Source: an uncultured Prevotella sp. (lineage in GTDB: Bacteria > Bacteroidota > Bacteroidia > Bacteroidales > Bacteroidaceae). From it: a DNA stretch of 24,149 nt. Numbering within the stretch: position 1 is the first letter of the stretch; the number at the start of each line of letters is the position of its first letter. The notes under the pieces were generated by a model. That model had not been told where the DNA came from and made no database searches. It worked only from the letters and a program-made list of their open reading frames with translations. This document shows positions 8,769-17,122 of the stretch, in pieces. The position numbers and the translations under genes are program-made. The stretch covers positions 1 through 24,149 of the forward strand of contig URER01000040.1 of assembly GCA_900547005.1 (NCBI GenBank). The letters are read 5' to 3'.

Positions 8769-8810
8769 CGGGTAATCTGTCCGGCTGAAAAGCCACGCCA
8801 CAGAGTCCCG
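8769..8810. other. Nested three-helix structured element upstream of rpsB
   Basis: Three nested helices can be drawn: CGGG 8769-8772 with CCCG 8807-8810, CTGT 8777-8780 with ACAG 8800-8803, and GGCT 8783-8786 with AGCC 8791-8794. On the plus strand the terminal loop is GAAA, a GNRA tetraloop, and a weak stem plus T6 follows near 8814-8836. On the minus strand the same element would lie in the rpsB 5' leader. Orientation and function are undecided. An S2 autoregulatory leader or a plus-strand small RNA are both possible. Confidence 0.35.
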
Positions 8811-8836
8811 GCGATTTAGATACTAAACTTTTTTCT

Positions 8837-8940
8837 TTCAGTTTGCAGTTGTCAGTTTTGAGTTGTCATCCCGATTTCGTCATGCGGCTGCAAAGCCCAT
8901 GAAAACCGGAAGCCCGCAACAGGCAACTGAGCGAAGCGTA
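8837..8940. repeat. Degenerate heptamer repeat tract with GCGAAGCG
   Basis: From 8837 to 8869 the plus strand carries degenerate 7-8 nt units (CAGTTTG, CAGTTGT, CAGTTTTG, AGTTGTCA). An inverted unit CAACTGA directly abuts GCGAAGCG at 8931-8938. The organisation resembles the tracts at 20693-20820 and 22404-22580, which share the octamer but not the unit sequence. Confidence 0.45.
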
Positions 8941-8958
8941 TAGCTGTCCGCAGGACGA

Positions 8959-9345
8959 TTAACGCTTGCTGAACTGGAAGTAACGACGAGCCTTTGGCTG
9001 ACCCGGCTTCTTACGCTCAACAACACGAGAGTCGCGTGTGAGGAAGCCTGCATCCTTGAGGGTCTTCTTGTCTTCGGCGTTCACCTTAACGAGAGCGCGG
9101 GCGATAGCGAGGCGCAATGCCTGACTCTGACCTGTGAAACCGCCGCCGTCGAGGTTTGCCTTAACATCATACTTACCTTCTGCCTCGAGCAGTTCCAACG
9201 GCTGCTTAACCACGTACTGCAGAATAGCTGATGGGAAATACTTATCCAGTTCTACTTTATTGATAATGATCTTACCGGTACCTTCTGAAAGGTAAACACG
9301 AGCTACTGCGCTCTTACGGCGACCAATTGCATTTATTACTTCCAT
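8959..9345 (-). CDS. rpsI: Small ribosomal subunit protein S9 (uS9)
   Basis: S9 sits in the head of the 30S subunit with its basic C-terminal tail reaching toward the P-site tRNA. The 128-residue product has the expected length, the signature GGGFTGQSQALRLAIARAL near the middle, and the tail RDSRVVERKKPGQPKARR ending in the conserved FSKR. It starts at ATG 9345, 10 nt after the rplM stop, in the universal rplM-rpsI pair. Confidence 0.98.
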   Translation of the reverse strand: MEVINAIGRRKSAVARVYLSEGTGKIIINKVELDKYFPSAILQYVVKQPLELLEAEGKYDVKANLDGGGFTGQSQALRLAIARALVKVNAEDKKTLKDAGFLTRDSRVVERKKPGQPKARRYFQFSKR

Positions 9346-9355
9346 CTTTTCCTAA

Positions 9356-9817
9356 TTATTTATACTGGTTAATATCTATTGCCTTAGGTTTCTGAGCCTC
9401 ATGTGCGTGCACAGTTCCCTCATAAACATAAAGGTTCTTCAGCAAGCTGCGGCCTAAAGGACCTTTTGGCAGCATGCCCTTAACTGCATGGCGGAGCATC
9501 TTCTCAACGCCGTCCTTCTTTGTGCGAAGCTCGGCCGGAGTGTTGAAACGCTGTCCACCCGGATAACCGGTATAACGTGTGTAAACCTTATCTGTCTCTT
9601 TCTTGCCGGTGAAAACAACCTTAGCTGCGTTGATAAGGATTACGTTGTCTCCACAATCTACGTGCGGAGTGAAATTGGGCTTGTACTTACCGCGGAGCAA
9701 CTTTGCCACCTTAGAGCAAAGACGACCTACAACCTGATCGCTGGCATCCACTACGACCCACTCTTTCTTAACTGTTTCCTTGTTGGCGGAAATAGTCTTG
9801 TAACTTAATGTGTCCAT
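9356..9817 (-). CDS. rplM: Large ribosomal subunit protein L13 (uL13)
   Basis: L13 is an early-assembly protein of the 50S subunit. The 153-residue product shows WVVVDASDQVVGRLCSKVAKLLRGK, NAAKVVFTGKK, and the signature region VKGMLPKGPLGR followed by LYVYEGTVHAHEAQKP. It is the first gene of the rplM-rpsI(-rpsB-tsf) block and is driven by the promoter at 9958-9987. The leader of about 130 nt before it is GC-rich and foldable, unlike the AT-rich DNA further upstream. Confidence 0.98.
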   Translation of the reverse strand: MDTLSYKTISANKETVKKEWVVVDASDQVVGRLCSKVAKLLRGKYKPNFTPHVDCGDNVILINAAKVVFTGKKETDKVYTRYTGYPGGQRFNTPAELRTKKDGVEKMLRHAVKGMLPKGPLGRSLLKNLYVYEGTVHAHEAQKPKAIDINQYK

Positions 9818-9951
9818 TCTAAATTTTAATTTTACTACTAAAAAACAATTATTACATTTCGCACGGGCGATTCACTAACCGCGGAGCACGGCCAAATGCG
9901 CCACTATTAACACTCCCGTACCGGGGACTCTAAGTGTATCCCCCAATAATC
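9818..9951 (-). promoter_or_regulatory. Possible L13 autoregulatory leader RNA
   Basis: Between the predicted transcript start (about 9951) and the rplM ATG lie ~130 nt. The first ~90 nt are GC-rich, with pairing such as GGGGA/TCCCC and the complementary pair GGCCGTG and CGCGG-type arms. The remaining ~35 nt are AT-rich and run into the start codon. L13 operons in many bacteria are autoregulated through their leader, and a Bacteroidia-specific L13 leader has, from memory, been proposed. No consensus was compared here. Confidence 0.4.
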
Positions 9952-9957
9952 GGACTG

Positions 9958-9987
9958 CAAAGGTACATATTTAATATTATAAGACAA
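9958..9987 (-). promoter_or_regulatory. Promoter of the rplM operon
   Basis: On the minus strand TTG (9985-9987, within ATTG) is followed by exactly 19 nt and then TACCTTTG (9958-9965), a perfect TAnnTTTG -7 box. It is the clearest Bacteroidetes promoter in the window and separates the ribosomal block from the peptide cassette that ends at 10097. Confidence 0.85.
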
Positions 9988-10096
9988 TATCCACGGCAAC
10001 GCAAGAACTTTGGTTTTATATTTTATTAACCGTATTTTAGAATATTAACCATACTTAACCGCAAAGACACGCCTTTAATTATTAAATTAATTATCC

Positions 10097-10537
10097 CTAT
10101 CTTGCAAAAGGATTAAGACAATCCATAAAAGTATATCTATATATGGTAAATTCTGCATACATACCATATTGATAATTCTTTTTGTGCAAAGACTTTACGT
10201 TGGCAAGGTCAATATGTAAACATTTGGATTTTTCTTTCTCTTCAACCTTAATTATTTTACACATAATATTAGAATGGGCTACTTTTATTTCTACATATTC
10301 CAAGTTTTTAGGCAAATCAGCATCAATAGGTATTGTAATATATCCAATTTCCTTATTGGGAGCTATTTTTACCAAAAAAGAACCTTTCTCTGAAACCCCT
10401 ATTCGTCCGAAAGCAAAAGCCATAAGAAAAATTATCAAAGAAACGATGACAATACCATATCTCGTATAGAAAGGAAGTGTACTGTCTATAAGCGTCCTTG
10501 CCTTCTCACTTTTTAATTCTATATCCTGTTCTTTCAT
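10097..10537 (-). CDS. Short HlyD-like single-span membrane protein, putative stripped adaptor of the peptide exporter
   Basis: The 146-residue protein begins MKEQDIELKSEKARTLID, then one membrane span at about 27-44 (GIVIVSLIIFLMAFAFG), then a ~100-residue extracytoplasmic part rich in beta-type segments (GSFLVKIAPNKEIGYITIPID, NYQYGMYAEFTIYRY). The N terminus and span resemble Bacteroidetes HlyD-like bacteriocin secretion proteins, and the end resembles the closing beta domain of that family. It is far shorter than the usual ~400 residues: the lipoyl and coiled-coil hairpin is absent. Its ATG directly follows the ABC exporter stop, so the two are translationally linked. It is the last gene of the cassette, and no GC-rich terminator follows. 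The HlyD relationship is inferred from layout and partial resemblance only. Confidence 0.55.
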   Translation of the reverse strand: MKEQDIELKSEKARTLIDSTLPFYTRYGIVIVSLIIFLMAFAFGRIGVSEKGSFLVKIAPNKEIGYITIPIDADLPKNLEYVEIKVAHSNIMCKIIKVEEKEKSKCLHIDLANVKSLHKKNYQYGMYAEFTIYRYTFMDCLNPFAR

Positions 10538-12745
10538 TTAACAACCAAATTCAAGTTGATTTTTAACTAATTGGTAATATTTCCCTTTTAGAGATGTCAA
10601 TTCTGTATGATTGCCGATTTCTACTATTTTACCATTTTCTAATACCACTATTTGATCTGCATTCTTCACGGTACTAAGTCTATGTGCTATAATCACGACA
10701 GTTTTACCTTTACAAAATGCAGATAGATTACGTACTATTTCCATTTCATTATTTGCATCAAGAGAATTTGTCGCTTCGTCTAAAAAAATATATTCGGGAT
10801 TATTATATACCGCTCTTGCTATGAGGATACGCTGTTTTTGTCCTTGACTTAATCCCTGTCCATCATCACCAATCATAGTGTTGAATTTCAAAGGAAGTTC
10901 TTCTACAATTTTGTCAACATTAGATATTTTTGCGGCATATAAAAGTTTCTTTTTATCAGGTTCGTTTTCTGATACAGCAATATTGCCAGCTATGCTGTCA
11001 GAATATATGAAACCGTTCTGCATTACAGCTCCACATTTACTATGCCACCATTTCAAATTTATGCTATTTATAGTTGTGTTTCCGATGTTAATTTCACCAT
11101 AAAAATTGCTATAGTAGCCCAATAATAGTTTTAGCAGAGTAGTTTTGCCACTTCCACTACTCCCCACTATTGCTGTAATTTTTCCTTCTGGTATAGTTAA
11201 GTTCAAATCAGACAACACATTTTTATATGTACCAGGATATCTAAAGGATAAATTACGAATATAAAGAGATTTGTCATTTGACACATTTTTTTTAATAATT
11301 CTGTCTTGATTCTCCTCTTTTTGACATTGAATATCATTAATTCTTTCCATACTAATGCTTATGTCCTGCCAATTGTATATCAATGCTAAGATTTGCTCTA
11401 TTGGAGAATTTAGTTCTCCAACTATGAATTGTATAGCAAGCATAGTTCCTAAAGTTATGTCTCCTGTCATTACAGATGTAGCCGCAATTATTGTTATTAA
11501 AATGTTCCTAAATTGCGTCAACAAGACACAGCCTATAGCCTGATTTTGTTGAAGTTTCAATATTTCCATATTAACATTAAACAAATCAGCCTGTACATCT
11601 TCCCATTCCCATCTTTTGCGGTTCTCTGCATTATGTAACTTTGTTTCTTGAATGCTATTTATTAGTTGATAGGTTATGTTTTGATTTTTCGCCTGTTGCT
11701 CAAAGAAGCTAAAATCCAACAATCTTCTTTTTTTAACAAAAAGCATAAGCCAACCTCCATACAAAATACTGCTACAGAAAAAAACAATAAATACATTGAA
11801 TTCCAAAATCCCCAATACTACACCATAAACAATAAAAGCTATAAACGAGAATATAACATTAAGTGATAAAGACGTCATGAACCTTTCTATGCGTTTATGG
11901 TCTTCAACTCTTTGTAACAAATCTCCTAACATTTTCGTTTCAAAAAATGACAGAGGTAAGCGCATCAGTTTGACAAAGAAATCAGAAATAAGAGATATGT
12001 TTATCCTTGTACCAACATATAAAAGGAGTCTATTTCGTATAAAATCAATAAGGACATTACCTGCTGCTAACATTAGTTGCCCAACCAAGACCAACCAAAT
12101 AAAATCGAGGTTATGCGTACTAATTCCAAAATCAACGATAGCCTTTGTCAGAAAAGGTGTCAATAAAAATATAAGACTTGTAACAACAAGTCCATATATT
12201 ATTTGTAGAAATGTATATTTGTATTTTTGGGAATACGCCCAAATGAATTTAAATCTATTTATAGATTTTGTAAGAGAGTTTGCCTTTCTCCAATCTTGAG
12301 AAAATTGTGTAGAAGGTTCAATAAGGACAACGCTACCCTTTTCATAACTATTTGACACTGTGCTAATCCATTTTTCTGCAAATTCTTTCTCTCCGTATTT
12401 CAATAATGTCTTCCCTGGATCAGCAACGTAGAATATATATCTATTAGCCCTCTTTCTAACCTTGTATAATACAACGAAATGATTTTGATTCCAATGTAAT
12501 ATACATGGCATATTAGCTTTCTCACATAAATCTTTAAATGTTACTTTTCCTGCTATAACATTAAAGCCTAAGGATTCAAAAGCGTTACATATTCCTTTCA
12601 TATTGACACCAAGAACCCCCTGCTCGCATAATTCTCTAATTTTATCAATGCTTATAGTAGCCCTATAATAATCAGCAATCATTTTAATACATGCTGCCCC
12701 ACAATCCATCTGATCCAACTGCTTATGAAATGGAAAATTTGTCAT
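10538..12745 (-). CDS. Peptidase C39-domain ABC exporter (peptide maturation and export)
   Basis: This inner-membrane exporter cuts the leader of a Gly-Gly-type precursor and transports the released peptide. The 735-residue product has all three modules. The C39 protease (about 1-150) has C15 in QMDCGAAC, H89 in QNHFVVL and D109 in VADPGK. The membrane domain (about 170-450) has several long hydrophobic spans. The ABC domain has Walker A GSSGSGKTT with K534, signature LSQGQKQR, Walker B YIFLDEAT and the switch His in IIAHR. Such exporters are homodimers. Its start lies 1 nt after the stop of the outer-membrane barrel gene, and the Gly-Gly precursor at 17123-17338 is the obvious substrate. Confidence 0.95.
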   Translation of the reverse strand: MTNFPFHKQLDQMDCGAACIKMIADYYRATISIDKIRELCEQGVLGVNMKGICNAFESLGFNVIAGKVTFKDLCEKANMPCILHWNQNHFVVLYKVRKRANRYIFYVADPGKTLLKYGEKEFAEKWISTVSNSYEKGSVVLIEPSTQFSQDWRKANSLTKSINRFKFIWAYSQKYKYTFLQIIYGLVVTSLIFLLTPFLTKAIVDFGISTHNLDFIWLVLVGQLMLAAGNVLIDFIRNRLLLYVGTRINISLISDFFVKLMRLPLSFFETKMLGDLLQRVEDHKRIERFMTSLSLNVIFSFIAFIVYGVVLGILEFNVFIVFFCSSILYGGWLMLFVKKRRLLDFSFFEQQAKNQNITYQLINSIQETKLHNAENRKRWEWEDVQADLFNVNMEILKLQQNQAIGCVLLTQFRNILITIIAATSVMTGDITLGTMLAIQFIVGELNSPIEQILALIYNWQDISISMERINDIQCQKEENQDRIIKKNVSNDKSLYIRNLSFRYPGTYKNVLSDLNLTIPEGKITAIVGSSGSGKTTLLKLLLGYYSNFYGEINIGNTTINSINLKWWHSKCGAVMQNGFIYSDSIAGNIAVSENEPDKKKLLYAAKISNVDKIVEELPLKFNTMIGDDGQGLSQGQKQRILIARAVYNNPEYIFLDEATNSLDANNEMEIVRNLSAFCKGKTVVIIAHRLSTVKNADQIVVLENGKIVEIGNHTELTSLKGKYYQLVKNQLEFGC

Positions 12746-12746
12746 A

Positions 12747-15068
12747 TCAATTTATGCCAGAGTCCTTATCGGCGTTTCTAATTGTCTTTTCCTTGTTGAT
12801 GTATTTTCTTCCTGTACTGAAACGATAGCTTATTCCCACCGTAATCATATTCATATTATCGTGTATATTGGTCATTCCATGATATGACACAACACTGCCG
12901 TCTATGGTCTTCGACCTGTACTCCGCAGGCCTGCCAAGCCAAAGAACATTAGCTGACAAACTTAGATTCTTGACTGGATTATAGCGGACTGTCAAAGTGG
13001 AAACCTTCTCTTTCTTTTCCAGATATGGTGAGTTCAGTTCCCATGTCAGGATGTTTCCCGTATAGGAAGCCAGCACTTTCTTATAATTGAAAGTTATGCT
13101 GCAATCTATCGGTACTTGGTTATAGCTGTATTTCCCGACAAAGCCACTTTCTACACAGTCATGCTCAAATAGTGCCGACAATTTCAGAGAGAGGATGTCA
13201 CTTTTAGGGAACGGTTTGAACACCAATGAACCTTCTGCAAAATATGACCTCTCCCGAGCGGCATTCTCATATTTCTGGCAAATAAAATCACATTCCTGCA
13301 CGAAATAAGAATTTATAGCGTCTTTTTGAGTAGCATAACCCAATACAAGTTCCGTGTTCACCCACGGCTGCGTGTATGACAGCATCACAGCCAGTACGTT
13401 TGAGGTACTATTGCGCAGTTCTGGATTGCCCTGTGATATGATATTCTCGTTTATAAGAAACTTATTGCTGCTCAACTGTGACAATGTCGGCATCGTAGAA
13501 GTCCGGCTGAATACCCCCCTCACCGTCATGCGTTTGTTTACATTCCAGCCTGCAAGCAGCATCGGTTCGAACGCCATTGAAGAATAGGAACACTCATCGT
13601 TCCTGTTGTCATAATAAGTCAACCCGGCTGATGCCCTAAACATAAATCTGCCGATGCTGCCCTCAATCTCGCCTGCGACATAGTTGGTTGTCATCCTTGT
13701 CTTATACTCCGGATCGGTAAAGCCGTTGCTGACACTTGCCGAAAGCCTGCCATATGAGAACCTGTCCGTCCAGCTCATCGAGAAACCATTCTTGAACCTC
13801 TTCCTGTATGACAGTTCACCTATCACAGAGTGCTTACTGTTCTCCTGTATGTTATCATCTGCATATACGCTTTCTGCTTTACATTTTTCAACCTTATTAT
13901 ATACCTTGTCTGCAGAGATTAAGGAGCCAACGATATTGAATGTAAGTTCCTGCTGATGCCGCAGTTGTATGTTTGTATAAATGTCCAAGCTCGGAGTGAA
14001 CTGCTTGGAACGGCTATACACTGTTCCGTCCCTGCGACACGCGATACCGTCAACAGAAAACACATTGTCTTGCTTTTCGTCCAAACGCACATGCTGGAAG
14101 TTAGGCGAGAATGCTATGTTCATCTGATACTTGTCTGGCACGTTCCTGTTATAGGAAAGCTGTATGTAGTTATCATCATAACCGAATTTCCGTCTGCCAT
14201 GTATGGTGCTGGTATAATCTTTACCATTCAACGAATACTCGTAGGAGTTTAGCACGTCAAAGTCTGTGTAGTTTCGGTATGAAGTGTTAGCCTCTATACC
14301 TATCTGATCGTAACCATGATTATACTTGAAAAACACCATGCCGTTTGTGTATCCCGTTGCGAGTGCCTGCGTGGCTGATGCACCAGCGTTCAAGCCCGAC
14401 TTGCGTTCCTTGGTTATGAAATTGACAACTGCTGAATAGCCCGCGTATTTCGCAGGCGGAAAATCATAGTGTACAATCTGTTTTATCTGATCTGCATCTA
14501 TCGCCTGCAAGTCATTTTCAGATGCCGACACTCCGTTTATTAGTATCTTAATGTTGCCTCCCCTGAAAGATACCACCTTTCCCGTGGCGACATCATAGTC
14601 TACACCTGAGATTTTCCGCACGAGGTCTACTGCACTAACTGCGTTTCTTAGGTCGTTCCTCGTTACAAGATACCTATGTTGGTCTATCCCGTGAGTAATA
14701 GTTGTACCCCTCACCTCCACTTCATCAAGCATATTATCACAGGGGATTAAGACAAAACATTTTGATACCGTATTGTTGCCCACAGATGGATACCTCACGT
14801 TTATCAGCGTATCCAAAGTCTCATAACCCACACTGGATATAGTCACCCTGTATCTGCCTGTCTTCAGTGACTGTATGGTGTATTTGCCATACAAGTCTGT
14901 AAGTGTGGTGTTTTTGGCTATGCCGTTATGTTCCGACATACAGACACTGGCAAAAGAAACAGCGGTACTGTCTTCGCCCGACAGCACCGTTCCATTGAAG
15001 CAAACTTGTGCTTCCGATACCACGGAAAGCCCGAGGCACAATACCACTATATATATTCTGTCAAGCAT
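12747..15068 (-). CDS. TonB-dependent-receptor-like outer-membrane beta-barrel with CarboxypepD_reg domain
   Basis: The 773-residue protein has a signal peptide (cleavage near SEA-Q20/21) and an N-terminal carboxypeptidase-regulatory-like domain (about 22-110, with SVGYETLDT). The segment LDEVEVRG (114-121) sits where TonB boxes usually lie. A plug-like domain follows (about 130-225, with ILINGVSASENDL and YSAVVNFITKE), then a ~550-residue barrel of the OMP_b-brl_3 type ending in a strand before a short basic tail. It resembles receptors without a SusD partner. Its place between the plug-only protein and the C39 exporter suggests it handles the cassette peptide, as export port, self-receptor or immunity factor. 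The sequence cannot decide which. G+C looks higher than in the flanking precursor, maturase and ABC genes. Confidence 0.85.
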   Translation of the reverse strand: MLDRIYIVVLCLGLSVVSEAQVCFNGTVLSGEDSTAVSFASVCMSEHNGIAKNTTLTDLYGKYTIQSLKTGRYRVTISSVGYETLDTLINVRYPSVGNNTVSKCFVLIPCDNMLDEVEVRGTTITHGIDQHRYLVTRNDLRNAVSAVDLVRKISGVDYDVATGKVVSFRGGNIKILINGVSASENDLQAIDADQIKQIVHYDFPPAKYAGYSAVVNFITKERKSGLNAGASATQALATGYTNGMVFFKYNHGYDQIGIEANTSYRNYTDFDVLNSYEYSLNGKDYTSTIHGRRKFGYDDNYIQLSYNRNVPDKYQMNIAFSPNFQHVRLDEKQDNVFSVDGIACRRDGTVYSRSKQFTPSLDIYTNIQLRHQQELTFNIVGSLISADKVYNKVEKCKAESVYADDNIQENSKHSVIGELSYRKRFKNGFSMSWTDRFSYGRLSASVSNGFTDPEYKTRMTTNYVAGEIEGSIGRFMFRASAGLTYYDNRNDECSYSSMAFEPMLLAGWNVNKRMTVRGVFSRTSTMPTLSQLSSNKFLINENIISQGNPELRNSTSNVLAVMLSYTQPWVNTELVLGYATQKDAINSYFVQECDFICQKYENAARERSYFAEGSLVFKPFPKSDILSLKLSALFEHDCVESGFVGKYSYNQVPIDCSITFNYKKVLASYTGNILTWELNSPYLEKKEKVSTLTVRYNPVKNLSLSANVLWLGRPAEYRSKTIDGSVVSYHGMTNIHDNMNMITVGISYRFSTGRKYINKEKTIRNADKDSGIN

Positions 15069-15085
15069 CCTGCCGTCAGCCTGCT

Positions 15086-15787
15086 TTAGGGAATATCATA
15101 ATAAGAGGTCTCAGCAGGGGCAAAGTCTGGAGATCCCGCCTGTTCTCCTTCCGCCAGCACCACATTTATCACGCCTTCGTAGATTGTATTATAAGCCGAG
15201 AGATCATAATATTCTATATCCTTGACAACTGCAGTGGGAAGATCTCTGAAATATACCAAATTAGCCATATCAAACGAATAGCCGTTGAGTAGCAACTTCA
15301 GTGTGTTGCCATTTTGCGACAATACGTCTGTTTCCTCTATACTGCTGACAACGGGCAGTGATTTCACCGCTTCTATAAGGTTTGACTGTTTCCTGTAGAT
15401 ACTGTCTGAGTAAATTATGGATACTGGTGTTTTCTGACTACCTGACTTGTGCATTTCAAAATGGAAAGTCATATTTCCGTCAAAACTATTTGGCAACCTG
15501 CCAATGCACTTTTCTCGCGTCTCATATCCTGGAGCTTCTATTTCTATATGATAATCCTGTGACTTTACACGGTCACCAAGATTATATTGTCCGCTCAAGT
15601 CCGTAAAGCCGACATACTCTACCTTGTTGTGGTCTTTATAATCAGAATACTTGACCGTAGCAAACGGAACAATCTGTAGTTGCGTACTATCATTAGTGAA
15701 TATGTAGCCGTTTACTGCAAGATACTGTGCTTTTGTGAAAGTAAAAAATGCCATTGCTAATATAAAGCTAAATAATACTCTTTTCAT
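15086..15787 (-). CDS. Barrel-less plug protein: signal peptide, CarboxypepD_reg domain and TonB-plug-like domain
   Basis: The preferred start is ATG 15785-15787 (233 residues), because an upstream in-frame TTG at 15797-15799 would extend further into the maturase gene. The protein has a signal peptide (VLFSFILAMAFFTFTKA, cleavage before Q21), a carboxypeptidase-regulatory-like domain (about 22-112, with EAPGYETREK) and a plug-like domain (about 132-213). The plug parallels the neighbouring barrel protein: LLLNGYSFDMANL here corresponds to ILINGVSASENDL there, and IYEGVINVVLAEG to GYSAVVNFITKE. It stops just where the first barrel strand would begin, with a clean stop codon, and the full barrel gene begins 17 nt later. 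It is thus a stand-alone periplasmic or outer-membrane-associated plug. The start overlaps the maturase by 20 nt. Confidence 0.75.
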   Translation of the reverse strand: MKRVLFSFILAMAFFTFTKAQYLAVNGYIFTNDSTQLQIVPFATVKYSDYKDHNKVEYVGFTDLSGQYNLGDRVKSQDYHIEIEAPGYETREKCIGRLPNSFDGNMTFHFEMHKSGSQKTPVSIIYSDSIYRKQSNLIEAVKSLPVVSSIEETDVLSQNGNTLKLLLNGYSFDMANLVYFRDLPTAVVKDIEYYDLSAYNTIYEGVINVVLAEGEQAGSPDFAPAETSYYDIP

Positions 15788-17084
15788 CTTTATTCTCAAA
15801 TATCTTATTTCTCAGCAAATATTGATTGAAATTTATTAGAATTAGATTATCTATACCGATATCATTGCTTATTCTACATTTATTGGAATTTCCATTCTCC
15901 ATAAGATTTTGTGAACATATCCCAAAACAAGTTGGATATAATTTACATTTTTCACATATATCGGGAGCGTGTGTACTCATGCGTTTTTGCAGTTTATTGG
16001 TATCCCAAAGAATGTTCCCGTTTTCATCTAACCATCCTTCTTTATTAGCGGGTGTGAATGCTCTTGCAGTACATTTATATATGTTGCCATCAAAATTTAT
16101 TACAGCTTGATTATAATTGTCCGCATAACAACAATGTGTAATAACACTGCCTAAAGGATTAAACACTACTATAAAACCACGTTCATTTGCTTTATAAATA
16201 AAATCATATAATCTTTTATAGTCAATAGTTTTATCATCCACTTGCCAAATTCGATGAAGTCCTATTGAGACCTTGTCTCTGGGAAAAGTATTAATATCAT
16301 CAAGAATATCTGTAAGTCCAAGAAGAGTTTGGTTGTCAAAATTAACACGTACGATAAGATTATAATCAACAAGTTTTTGTGTAAGGAGTCTCATGTTATT
16401 TATAATTTTATCGTAACTTCCCTTATTCGTTGTTCTTGAGATTCTAACCGTATCGTGTTTATTTTTGTTGCCATCAAGGGTAATTTGGCAAGTCACATTT
16501 ATACCTTCAAGATGCCCAATAAATTCTTCATCTATTAACGTTCCATTTGTAGTAAGGTTCAGATTAAGTATTATGCCATTATCATTACAGAACATTCTAA
16601 TTCTGTCCAATATATTTATTAATATTTTTTTCTTCAACAACGGTTCTCCACCAAAAAATCCCAAAGACAAATATTTGAACTGTGTTAACCTGTAATGCCC
16701 TATCAAGTGTTGCATTACCTTATCAGCCATATTCTCTCTCATATTGGAACTCCGATTATGGTCTTCGTAACAATACCAACAATTCAAATTACAATTCATT
16801 GTTGGATTTATTGTAAGATGATAATAAAGAGGGCTATAGCGTTGTTGGAATCTTATGTTATTAACAAGCAAGAACTCGTCTATTTGATCTTCTATAATAA
16901 TACCATTATCTATTAGTTCTTTCCAAGAATTTAAATGATTATTTTCAAGTTCCTCAAGATTATTGTTTTTTAGGCAATTGGCTATTTCTTCTTTTATTAG
17001 TAAATATGCACCGCTAAACGAATTATATAGCAAATGCATATTACCATTAACGTGCACAAAATTATTGTATGAACTTACCTTCAT
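15768..17084 (-). CDS. Radical SAM/SPASM peptide maturase
   Basis: Radical SAM/SPASM enzymes use iron-sulfur clusters to install thioether, carbon-carbon or related crosslinks in peptides. The ATG at 17082-17084 gives 438 residues; a TTG six bases upstream is possible but less likely. The N-terminal ~85 residues resemble the small peptide-binding region seen in such maturases. The SAM cluster motif is C98-X3-C102-X2-C105 (NCNLNCWYCYE), followed by FFGGEPLL. The C-terminal SPASM region fits the full canonical pattern: C319-X13-G-X4-C338, then C377-X2-C380-X5-C386-X3-C390-X12-C403. It lies 38 nt downstream of the Cys-rich precursor gene, the expected substrate. Haft's 'GG-Bacteroidales' natural-product systems are the nearest known type that I recall. 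Confidence 0.93.
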   Translation of the reverse strand: MKVSSYNNFVHVNGNMHLLYNSFSGAYLLIKEEIANCLKNNNLEELENNHLNSWKELIDNGIIIEDQIDEFLLVNNIRFQQRYSPLYYHLTINPTMNCNLNCWYCYEDHNRSSNMRENMADKVMQHLIGHYRLTQFKYLSLGFFGGEPLLKKKILINILDRIRMFCNDNGIILNLNLTTNGTLIDEEFIGHLEGINVTCQITLDGNKNKHDTVRISRTTNKGSYDKIINNMRLLTQKLVDYNLIVRVNFDNQTLLGLTDILDDINTFPRDKVSIGLHRIWQVDDKTIDYKRLYDFIYKANERGFIVVFNPLGSVITHCCYADNYNQAVINFDGNIYKCTARAFTPANKEGWLDENGNILWDTNKLQKRMSTHAPDICEKCKLYPTCFGICSQNLMENGNSNKCRISNDIGIDNLILINFNQYLLRNKIFENKDEKSII

Positions 17085-17122
17085 AAGCAAGCGTATACTA
17101 TGATTTAATATTTATTATAACG

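Noticed and set aside
10070..10096. AT-rich inverted repeat as terminator of the peptide cassette
   Set aside because: The pairing TTAATTA-type arms have no GC content and no clear T run; an intrinsic terminator cannot be claimed.
17085..17090. TTG start for the maturase, and likewise TTG 15797-15799 for the plug protein
   Set aside because: An ATG lies 6 and 12 nt downstream respectively, and nothing in the N terminus requires the longer form.
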